Made by a program: the position numbers and the translations under genes. Below are positions 1-5,586 of a stretch of DNA of 8,638 bases, in pieces (the first letter of the stretch is position 1; each line of letters starts with the position of its first letter). The DNA is from Nitrosomonadaceae bacterium (GTDB taxonomy: Bacteria; Pseudomonadota; Gammaproteobacteria; Burkholderiales; Nitrosomonadaceae), in the NCBI GenBank assembly GCA_919902625.1, contig CAKKRO010000200.1, positions 1-8,638 of the forward strand, given 5' to 3'. A model generated the notes under the pieces. It searched no databases. It was given only the letters and a program-made list of their open reading frames with translations, and was not told the DNA's origin.

Positions 1-1
1 A

Positions 2-61
2 GCAGGCGCTTTCTTCTTCATGCGCAGCAAGCGTAAAAATGAAAGCTCAGGCGCAGCTTGA
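2..61 (+). CDS. C-terminal end of a membrane-anchored protein (partial, possibly AmoD/AmoE-like)
   Basis: The frame starting at base 2 stays open for 19 codons and ends at TGA 59-61; the rest lies upstream of the window. The visible residues are AGAFFFMRSKRKNESSGAA. Small and aromatic hydrophobic residues are followed by a positively charged RSKRK tail. This is the usual end of a protein anchored by one C-terminal membrane helix, with its bulk in the periplasm and a short cytoplasmic tail. In betaproteobacterial ammonia oxidisers the amoCAB cluster is followed by amoE/amoD (orf4/orf5), whose products have such an anchor, and then by copC and copD. The copCD pair directly downstream makes AmoD or AmoE the best guess. 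The fragment is too short for family assignment, and a PEP-CTERM-type tail or another anchored protein is possible. Confidence 0.5.
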   Translation, partial: AGAFFFMRSKRKNESSGAA

Positions 62-84
62 AGCAACGAATGGGTAATAAAGAT

Positions 85-118
85 TAAGGACGAGTGAGGT
101 TTATTGAACTCATCCTTA
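85..118 (+). other. Imperfect stem-loop between the upstream gene and copC
   Basis: TAAGGA (85-90) pairs with TCCTTA (113-118). After one C/A mismatch, GAGT (92-95) pairs with ACTC (108-111), leaving a 12-base loop. No T run follows on the plus strand, so it is not a canonical intrinsic terminator. It could be a weak terminator, an RNA processing site or a 3'-end stabiliser that separates copCD expression from the upstream gene. The pairing is seen directly; the role is a guess. The rest of the 62-172 gap is AT-rich and shows nothing clear apart from the copC ribosome binding site. Confidence 0.35.
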
Positions 119-161
119 TAAAAACAATCGAATAATGTAAAATATAAGAAAGCTCAAGAAT

Positions 162-175
162 AGAGGGAAGCTGTG
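162..175 (+). promoter_or_regulatory. Ribosome binding site and GTG start of copC
   Basis: A purine-rich AGAGGGAAG lies at 162-170, just ahead of GTG at 173-175. The GAGGG core is 5 bases from the start codon. There is no ATG in the frame before the hydrophobic part of the signal peptide, so this site supports the GTG start. Confidence 0.6.
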
Positions 176-583
176 CAAGATAAACGATCATTAGAATTGA
201 TAGTAAGAAGGACAGTTTGTTTTGGTATATTGCTGGTGATGTTGTCACTGTTGTTCCAAGTAAATTCCGTGATGGCTCATGCAGCTTTGGTTAAATCCGA
301 TCCACCTCGCAGAGCTTCTCTTTCCTTACCACCTAAACAAATCCAACTTTGGTTTAATGAACAGGTTGAAGGATCTTATGCATCGATTACAGTACTCGAT
401 TCAAAAAAGAACTCAATGACTGAGAACAGACCGGAAGTTGTTCTGAATGATCCGAAATCCATTATATTAAATTTGCCGCAAATGGAGCCGGGCCGTTATA
501 CAGTTCAATATCGTGTAATGTCTGTTGACGGGCATATCATTGAATCAAATTTTGACTTTAGTATAAAAAACAAAATGCAGTAA
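173..583 (+). CDS. copC: CopC family periplasmic copper-binding protein
   Basis: A 136-residue CopC/YobA/PcoC-family protein that binds copper in the periplasm and is usually paired with CopD. Residues 1-35 form a signal peptide: a basic N-terminus (KR, RR), a hydrophobic core at about 15-30, and cleavage expected after VMA. The mature protein would then begin with His36, the N-terminal His ligand of the family's Cu(II) site. The other expected ligands are Asp119 and His121 in SVDGHIIESNF, and Glu63 in WFNEQVE fits the conserved Glu. The methionine-rich Cu(I) site of plasmid-borne CopC/PcoC is absent, so this looks like the common Cu(II)-only class. Mature length, about 101 residues, is normal. 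The start is GTG with a good ribosome binding site. The stop lies 2 bases before copD, so the two are surely co-transcribed. Copper delivery or handling for ammonia monooxygenase is inferred from context only. Confidence 0.9.
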   Translation: MQDKRSLELIVRRTVCFGILLVMLSLLFQVNSVMAHAALVKSDPPRRASLSLPPKQIQLWFNEQVEGSYASITVLDSKKNSMTENRPEVVLNDPKSIILNLPQMEPGRYTVQYRVMSVDGHIIESNFDFSIKNKMQ

Positions 584-585
584 AG

Positions 586-2604
586 ATGATAGAAGTCATT
601 GCAGCCATTGCACGTTGGTTTCAACTTGCAGCAAATCTGATTTTGTTGGGTAGTTGTGTTTTTTTGGCCATTGCAAGTACTGGAAAACGTACCTATATAG
701 AAGCATGGGTTGAAAGGTTAGAACGCTTGTTTCCTTGGTTAGCGATAAGTATTCCGGTAGGGTTGCTTATCATCCTGACTACAACCATTATGCTGATAAC
801 TGGGGATACCAGTAGCTTGTGGCAACAGGATGTCTGGCTAGGCATAGTCAAAGACACCCGAGTGGGTCAAATATGGGTATGGCGCGCTGTGCTGGCCATC
901 CTGCTATTGGTTTCAGTAATATATCTTCGTAGGACATCCAAAGCTCGCTGGCGGTATATTTTATGTGCGGTCATTGCCACCCTGCCATTAATTGCCGGCG
1001 CGTTGGCCAGTCATACCGCAGCAGAAGAATTCTCAGTAATAGCGATTCTGCCTTATGCACTTCATCTGATACTCGCAGGTATATGGTTCGGAGCCTTACC
1101 AGCCTTTTTGCTGCTGGTTTATCAAAATAACAAGAACGAAGAGATTTCCAAGTTAGAGATAGAGACATTAAAGCGTTTCTCGTCAATAGCTTTGCCTGCG
1201 ATGCTATTGATTATTCTGACGGGTATTATCGTCGGTGATCGTATATTTGATGGGCATTATGCCGCATTAGTCGCTACACCGTATGGTTGGTTACTGAGTG
1301 CCAAAATACTTCTGCTGGGGTTAGTCCTTTTGATTGCCTTATATGTGCGCTCACACTGGTTGCCTTTATTGATTGATAATAAGCAGGTTGCCGGTGTTAA
1401 TAACGGTAGGGCTGGTTTGAGGAAGTGGGTGCGGATCGAGTTGATACTGGCATTTGGATTAGTATTGCTGGCAACAATAATTACCAATACGACGCCAGTG
1501 AAACATGCGCTTATTGAAAACTGGCCTTTCTCATTCCGATTTTCGATTATTGCAACCTGGGATAAGCCGAATGTTGCAATTCAGGTCTGGATTGGCCTGG
1601 TAATTCTGGTGCTTGCCGCAGGGGCTATTAAACTGGGCCGTTTCCTCAACTGGGGATTGAAAAGCTTAATCAGCATTCCATTGATACTTTTCGTATCGGG
1701 CCTGGCAGTTGCTTTGCCACCATTAACCATCAAAGCCTATCCAGAGACCTATCGTAGACCGCCTGTGCCGTTTGATGCAATTTCAGTCGCTCATGGCGCA
1801 GCGCTATATGCGGAGCAGTGTGTCGAGTGTCATGGTCAGCAGGGAATGGGTAACGGCATCAAGTCGCGTACGCTATCAACAAAATTACCGGATTTGCTCA
1901 TAGAGCCCCATACAGTGGAACACACACCGGGAGATTTCTATAACTGGATTACATATGGCATGGTTGATACCGATATGCCTGGCTATGCAGAAAAATTATC
2001 GGATGAAGATCGCTGGGACTTGGTCAATTTTATTCATGCCTTATCGAGAGGCTACCAGGCGAGAATTCTATCGCCAGAAATCATACCCAATAAAGCTTAT
2101 GTAAAGCCACCGGTTTTTTCCTATGCGGGGCACGATGGAAGCAGCGGAGTATTGCAAGATTACCGTGAGAATAAAACTGTTTTATTGGTCATTTTTTCTT
2201 GGCCGCAATCCCAGGAACGAATAGAACAATTAAAACAGGTTCATGAACGATTAAATGCGCAAAGCATAGCGTTGCTGGCAGTGCCATCAAGGGAACTGGT
2301 TTCAGATGAGCTGGAACAAATAGCGGCTGAGTTACCATTCCCGATAGTTACTCAAGGTGCATCCGAGATTGCAAGCAGTTATGCGTTGCTGCGCCGGACC
2401 TTGAGTCATCCAGATATCATTGGCCGTGGAACAAATCCTGATCATATGGAATTTCTCATTGATCAATATGGGTATTTGCGTGCACGCTGGATTCCATCGA
2501 TTGATCCATCAGGCTGGGCAGATATTGATAAGCTGAGCCAACAAATTAGCTTATTGAATCGTGAAGAGACGAAAATGCCGTTTCCAGAGGATTATGTTCG
2601 TTAA
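586..2604 (+). CDS. copD: CopD-cytochrome c-thioredoxin/SCO-like fusion membrane protein
   Basis: A 672-residue inner-membrane protein, much longer than ordinary CopD (about 300). About ten hydrophobic helices span residues 10-378. The CopD domain is recognisable in HLILAGIWFGALPAFLLL and in GWLLSAKILLLGLVLL. A monohaem cytochrome c domain follows at about 397-485, with haem motif Cys412-X-X-Cys415-His416 and probable axial Met464 in DTDMPGY. The last domain, about 515-660, has a thioredoxin/SCO-like pattern: VLLVIFSWPQSQ (532-543), then DHMEFLIDQYGY with His620. It has no cysteine pair where SCO or thioredoxin would carry one. Basic loops after helices 1, 3, 5, 7 and 9 place them in the cytoplasm, which puts both C-terminal domains in the periplasm beside CopC. 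No clear ribosome binding site precedes ATG 586, so translation is probably coupled to copC. Copper transport linked to haem redox chemistry is plausible but inferred. Confidence 0.85.
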   Translation: MIEVIAAIARWFQLAANLILLGSCVFLAIASTGKRTYIEAWVERLERLFPWLAISIPVGLLIILTTTIMLITGDTSSLWQQDVWLGIVKDTRVGQIWVWRAVLAILLLVSVIYLRRTSKARWRYILCAVIATLPLIAGALASHTAAEEFSVIAILPYALHLILAGIWFGALPAFLLLVYQNNKNEEISKLEIETLKRFSSIALPAMLLIILTGIIVGDRIFDGHYAALVATPYGWLLSAKILLLGLVLLIALYVRSHWLPLLIDNKQVAGVNNGRAGLRKWVRIELILAFGLVLLATIITNTTPVKHALIENWPFSFRFSIIATWDKPNVAIQVWIGLVILVLAAGAIKLGRFLNWGLKSLISIPLILFVSGLAVALPPLTIKAYPETYRRPPVPFDAISVAHGAALYAEQCVECHGQQGMGNGIKSRTLSTKLPDLLIEPHTVEHTPGDFYNWITYGMVDTDMPGYAEKLSDEDRWDLVNFIHALSRGYQARILSPEIIPNKAYVKPPVFSYAGHDGSSGVLQDYRENKTVLLVIFSWPQSQERIEQLKQVHERLNAQSIALLAVPSRELVSDELEQIAAELPFPIVTQGASEIASSYALLRRTLSHPDIIGRGTNPDHMEFLIDQYGYLRARWIPSIDPSGWADIDKLSQQISLLNREETKMPFPEDYVR

Positions 2605-2607
2605 TAC

Positions 2608-2631
2608 GATCAGATTCTCCTGATTTTATTT
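2608..2631 (+). terminator. Possible weak intrinsic terminator after copD
   Basis: ATCAG (2609-2613) pairs with CTGAT (2620-2624) around a 6-base loop. A G-T pair (2608/2625) can extend the stem, and the T-rich TTTTATTT follows. The stem is short and AT-rich, so termination would be inefficient. It lies in the 34-base gap between the convergent copD and cobS genes, where a terminator is expected. It has no T-rich tail in the cobS direction. Confidence 0.4.
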
Positions 2632-2638
2632 CATTGAT

Positions 2639-3388
2639 CTAAAGAAATTTGCTGAAGGTGATAGCTGAAGTCAGCAACATGGCTGTTTCCGTAATTTCCA
2701 CCAACGCACCCGCCGTATCGCCGGTTGTTCCGTCAATGCGTTGCAGCATAAGATAGCGCAAGAACAGGAATATTGTGATTGCAGCAAGCGTTAATGATAA
2801 GTAGTGGATACCGGTGAACAGAAATATCAGTACGAAGGTTACAACGATGGTAAGAATACTCCATCGACGTGGTTGATAGGCTGCCAGTGATGCGCCCAAT
2901 CCATTACTTCTGACATACGGTGTGGTTAAAAACAGAAGCGGCAATAGCGTTCTGGCAAGGATAGGCGCCAGCAGCAAGGTGATCCATTCGTTGCTAGTCA
3001 CTAAGGTATGAAGAGTAACGAACTTGAGCAGTATGATCAATACGATAGCTGCTACGCCAGCCGGTCCGCAATTCGGATCTTTCATGATCGCCAGTGTTTT
3101 TGTTCGATCTCCCATTCCGCCAATCCAGGCATCCGCACTGTCCGCCAGACCGTCCAGATGTAATCCGCCGGTCAGGAATATCCAGGCAGTGAGCAATAAT
3201 GCTGCCATTACAAGCGGTGGTGTGCCGTTTAGTAAACAGCCCAGTGCAATGAGTATTGATCCGATGATCAAACCGGCGAGCGGATAGAATAGCAAGGAAT
3301 ATCCCAGTTCTTTTTCGCTGTGTTGAGTCGTCAATCGCACAGGCAGCCGGGTCAGGAATTGCAGTGCAATAAGAAATGATTTGATCAT
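2639..3388 (-). CDS. cobS: Adenosylcobinamide-GDP ribazoletransferase (cobalamin synthase)
   Basis: CobS, an integral membrane enzyme of 249 residues (normal length), catalyses the last assembly step. It joins adenosylcobinamide-GDP to alpha-ribazole or its 5'-phosphate, giving adenosylcobalamin or its phosphate and releasing GMP. The N-terminal FLTRLPV (11-17) is typical. The Asp-rich signature GGLHLDGLADSADA (74-87; Asp79, Asp83, Asp86) would bind the metal and GDP substrate, and MKDPNCGPAG (102-111) is the second family motif. Several hydrophobic helices make up the rest. The ATG (3386-3388) overlaps the cobC stop by 4 bases (ATGA). No strong ribosome binding site is visible, which suggests translational coupling. 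It is the last gene of the cob operon and faces copD convergently. Confidence 0.95.
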   Translation of the reverse strand: MIKSFLIALQFLTRLPVRLTTQHSEKELGYSLLFYPLAGLIIGSILIALGCLLNGTPPLVMAALLLTAWIFLTGGLHLDGLADSADAWIGGMGDRTKTLAIMKDPNCGPAGVAAIVLIILLKFVTLHTLVTSNEWITLLLAPILARTLLPLLFLTTPYVRSNGLGASLAAYQPRRWSILTIVVTFVLIFLFTGIHYLSLTLAAITIFLFLRYLMLQRIDGTTGDTAGALVEITETAMLLTSAITFSKFL

Positions 3389-3981
3389 GTTCGCGGATCA
3401 GAAATAAGCATTGCTTGAGGATGTTTTGCCGGATCTATGCAGACATGTTTCATACCGGCATGGGGAACCTCAAATTCCAGTAGCCGCTCAATGGGATGCT
3501 GTTGGATATGGCAGATAATGATTCTTATCACGCCACTATGCGTGATAAGAAGTATTTTTTGATCGTTAAATTGTTGAATGATGTGGTGCCAGGCAGCCAG
3601 TACGCGAATCTCGAAATCAAGCAAATGCTCAGCGTCAGGCGGTGGATAACGGATAGGATTTTGCCAGAAGCGGGATAAGGCATCCGCATCGATTTGCATC
3701 AAATCAGCCGCCGATTGATTCTCCCACCCACCAAAATGTATTTCCTGAAGGCGTGCATCTTGTGTCACGGGGATGGCATAGCGCTGTTCCAATGCCTGCG
3801 CAAAATGAGCACAACGACCTAAAGGAGAGGTGATAATCTGTTGCCACTGGGGTGGTTTCTTATCGGTAGCATTCCACATTTGCGTCCAGCCAAGCGGCGT
3901 CAGCGGATGATTGGTACTGCCGCAATACCGCTGGCTGTTTTCGGTTTTACCATGTCTGAGCAGATCGATGAAAGTTGTCAT
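3385..3981 (-). CDS. cobC: Alpha-ribazole phosphatase (histidine phosphatase family)
   Basis: CobC-type phosphatase (Salmonella naming) that removes the 5'-phosphate of alpha-ribazole 5'-phosphate made by CobT, or of adenosylcobalamin 5'-phosphate. The chosen start gives 198 residues. The phosphohistidine motif is Arg9-His10-Gly11 in LLRHGKTE. Arg56 lies in TSPLGRC, the acid/base region is LQEIHFGGWE (Glu80, Trp86, Glu87), and the second catalytic His148 lies in LLITHSGVIR. Lys12 stands where many family members have Glu or Gln. An in-frame ATG at 4041 would add 20 residues and overlap cobT by 47 bases. ATG 3981 is preferred because family similarity begins at MTTFIDLLRHG, and its CGCCATGA context resembles the starts of cobU and cobQ. 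It lies 13 bases after cobT and overlaps cobS by 4 bases. Membership of the superfamily is certain; the specific substrate comes from operon context. Confidence 0.88.
   Translation of the reverse strand: MTTFIDLLRHGKTENSQRYCGSTNHPLTPLGWTQMWNATDKKPPQWQQIITSPLGRCAHFAQALEQRYAIPVTQDARLQEIHFGGWENQSAADLMQIDADALSRFWQNPIRYPPPDAEHLLDFEIRVLAAWHHIIQQFNDQKILLITHSGVIRIIICHIQQHPIERLLEFEVPHAGMKHVCIDPAKHPQAMLISDPRT
3522..3560 (+). terminator. Terminator-like perfect hairpin with T6 tail, antisense within cobC
   Basis: TTCTTATCACGC (3522-3533) and GCGTGATAAGAA (3540-3551) are exact inverted repeats, a 12-bp stem with the 6-base loop CACTAT. On the plus strand GTA and then six T's (3555-3560) follow, which is the form of an intrinsic terminator. 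On the minus strand no T run follows, so cob transcripts should pass through. It overlaps the codons for the catalytic LLITHSGVIRI segment of cobC. It could stop plus-strand transcripts that read through from copD, about 0.9 kb upstream. The structure is seen directly; the function is inferred. Confidence 0.55.
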
Positions 3982-3994
3982 GGCGCAATGGAAA

Positions 3995-5056
3995 TCAACT
4001 TTTCTGGGATACTTGTGCTTCGGAGAAGGTCGCCATGTCATTATGCAATCGACACGCCATGCGTAACAGATTCAGTGCAACCGCAGCGCCGCTGCCTTCG
4101 CCTAATCTCATGTTCAGAGCAATTAGCGGTTCTGCATGGAGTGCTTTGAGAATCACGCCGTGACCGGGTTCTGAAGATCGATGAGAATAAATAAACCAGT
4201 GCTTGCATCCCGGAGCAATATGCTCGGCCGTTAATGCGGCAATGGTACTGATAAAGCCATCAATCAGCATCGGCAACCCTGATTGCGCGCCACGAATATA
4301 AGCGCCTGTCAAAGCGGCTATCTCAAATCCTCCGACGCGGCACAATGCATCCAAGGGGGAATCAATGTGCGGGCTATGCAAGGGTAAAGCTCTTGAAATT
4401 ACATTGATTTTATGTGCAATACCGCACTGATCAAGACCGGTGCCGGCGCCTGTCAGCCGTTCGGGCCGTTCATTCAATAAGAGACAAGCCAGCGCAGAGG
4501 CGCTCGTGGTATTGCCAATACCCATTTCGCCGCCGATAAACAATTGCTTGTTATTTTGCCGGGCGCGTTCGATGGTTTCATGGCCGGCATGAAGTGCCTG
4601 ACTCAACTGATCCTCAGTCATTGCGGACTCGTGGATAAAATTAGCGGTACCCGGACCCAAATGATAATGTTTCACCTCAGTCAATGACCGTGTATCCTGC
4701 ACTGTTCCCAGATTAATGATTTCCAGTGAAGCATCCAATGCACGCGCCAGCACGTTAATGGCACCGCCGCCGTGGGCAAAATTTCTGATCATTTCGCTCG
4801 TGACCGATTGGGGAAATGCGGAAACGCCTTCCGCTGCAACACCGTGATCACTGGCAAATATAGTGATGTGTGTCCGGTCAACACAGGGGTGCAGTGTATT
4901 TTGCAGCGCAGCCAGTTGAATGGCGATTTCCTCAAGGCGGCCGAGAGAACCCGGTGGTTTGGTGAGTTGAGCTTGGTGCGTCCGGGCTGACTGACCCGCT
5001 CCCGGGTTAGGGATAGCCAGTGGCGTTTCTAACCAATCGAGATTGGTTGCGCTCAT
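3995..5056 (-). CDS. cobT: Nicotinate-nucleotide-dimethylbenzimidazole phosphoribosyltransferase
   Basis: CobT, a soluble enzyme that transfers ribose phosphate from nicotinate mononucleotide to 5,6-dimethylbenzimidazole, giving alpha-ribazole 5'-phosphate, the lower-ligand nucleotide of B12. The 353-residue length is normal for the family. Motifs in order are TKPPGSLGRLE (32-42), FASDHGV (67-73), FAHGGGAINVLAR, GEMGIGNTT (176-184), GAGTGLD, RVGGFEIAALTGA, YSHRSSEPGH and LGEGSGAA. Glu320 in the last motif corresponds to the catalytic Glu of the family. The start ATG 5056 shares one base with the cobU stop (TGATG) and is preceded by a clear AAAGGAGAA. CobC and CobS, which act next, follow in the operon. 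The lower-ligand base cannot be read from the sequence, although dimethylbenzimidazole is the usual substrate. Confidence 0.96.
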   Translation of the reverse strand: MSATNLDWLETPLAIPNPGAGQSARTHQAQLTKPPGSLGRLEEIAIQLAALQNTLHPCVDRTHITIFASDHGVAAEGVSAFPQSVTSEMIRNFAHGGGAINVLARALDASLEIINLGTVQDTRSLTEVKHYHLGPGTANFIHESAMTEDQLSQALHAGHETIERARQNNKQLFIGGEMGIGNTTSASALACLLLNERPERLTGAGTGLDQCGIAHKINVISRALPLHSPHIDSPLDALCRVGGFEIAALTGAYIRGAQSGLPMLIDGFISTIAALTAEHIAPGCKHWFIYSHRSSEPGHGVILKALHAEPLIALNMRLGEGSGAAVALNLLRMACRLHNDMATFSEAQVSQKS

Positions 5057-5586
5057 CAGATACGTTCTCCTTTCAGCATCAATGGCAATCCGGCAACGGT
5101 CAGCACTACCTGGTCACATTGTTGCGCCACTGCCTGATGCAATTGACCGGCTTCATCACAATAACGGCGACTCAGTTTACCCATGGGCGTGATGCCCATG
5201 TTTGTTTCATTACTGACCAGAATGAGTTTTCCCGTCAGGTACGGTAGCGTGTTGAGGAATGCCGACCGTTCCCTATCAAATCGTGAGGCATCCGGGTGAA
5301 TGAGTAAATTAGTCAGCCAGAGTGTCAGGCAATCAACCAATAGGCAATATCCGGTATTCGCATGCTGATTCAGTACAGAAGCCAACGCCAGAGGTTCTTC
5401 GATGACTTGCCAATGATCGGGGCGGTGCGCGCGGTGTAATGCAATTCGCTCGCGCATTTCTTCATCTTCAATGGTAGCCGTTGCAATATAAATGACCGGA
5501 AGCTGGCTTTCTATGGCCAGACGTTCAGCCAGACGGCTTTTGCCTGAACGGACACCACCGAGAATCAATGTCCTGGCGCTTGTCAT
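5056..5586 (-). CDS. cobU: Adenosylcobinamide kinase / adenosylcobinamide-phosphate guanylyltransferase
   Basis: CobU (CobP in Pseudomonas naming), a bifunctional cytosolic enzyme that phosphorylates adenosylcobinamide and then transfers GMP to give adenosylcobinamide-GDP for CobS. The chosen start gives 176 residues, the usual size. The P-loop GGVRSGKSR occupies 10-18. RIALHRAHRPDHW carries His51, the likely guanylylated histidine. Further on come VDCLTLWLTNLL, SNETNMGITPM, SRRYCDEAGQLHQ and AGLPLMLKG, all typical of the family. A longer frame starting at 5652 is less likely because similarity begins at MTSARTLILGG. The preferred ATG at 5584-5586 overlaps the cobQ stop as ATGA. The ribosome binding site is weak, so translation is probably coupled. 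The stop shares one base with cobT. Confidence 0.94.
   Translation of the reverse strand: MTSARTLILGGVRSGKSRLAERLAIESQLPVIYIATATIEDEEMRERIALHRAHRPDHWQVIEEPLALASVLNQHANTGYCLLVDCLTLWLTNLLIHPDASRFDRERSAFLNTLPYLTGKLILVSNETNMGITPMGKLSRRYCDEAGQLHQAVAQQCDQVVLTVAGLPLMLKGERI
5065..5073 (-). promoter_or_regulatory. Ribosome binding site of cobT
   Basis: The minus strand reads AAAGGAGAA here, with GGAG 10 bases before the cobT ATG at 5056. It is among the clearest such sites in the operon. It lies inside the last codons of cobU and suggests that CobT is translated partly independently of its upstream neighbour. Confidence 0.6.
5182..5207 (+). other. Hairpin with T-rich tail, antisense within cobU
   Basis: CATGGGC (5182-5188) pairs exactly with GCCCATG (5194-5200) around a 5-base loop. 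The plus strand continues TTTGTTT. This is a weaker version of the terminator-like element in cobC and points the same way, against the cob operon. It overlaps codons for the conserved NMGITPMGK segment of CobU, so codon constraint alone could have produced it. Confidence 0.3.

Noticed and set aside
2..61. PEP-CTERM sorting tail for the upstream partial gene
   Set aside because: A hydrophobic end plus RSKRK is compatible, but no PEP motif is visible in the residues available and the tail runs long past the basic cluster. Kept only as an alternative.
104..148. Possible sigma-70 promoter for copC (TTGAAC at 104, TATAAG at 143)
   Set aside because: The spacing between the boxes is about 33 bases, far too long. 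The region is AT-rich, so such matches are expected by chance.
3982..4041. N-terminal extension of cobC to 4041
   Set aside because: It has no ribosome binding site and a 47-base overlap with cobT, and the RHG motif normally lies within about ten residues of the start. It cannot be fully excluded.
3841..4163. Plus-strand open frames of 102 and 62 codons across the cobC/cobT junction
   Set aside because: They are antisense to two well-supported genes, have no ribosome binding site and resemble no family known to me.
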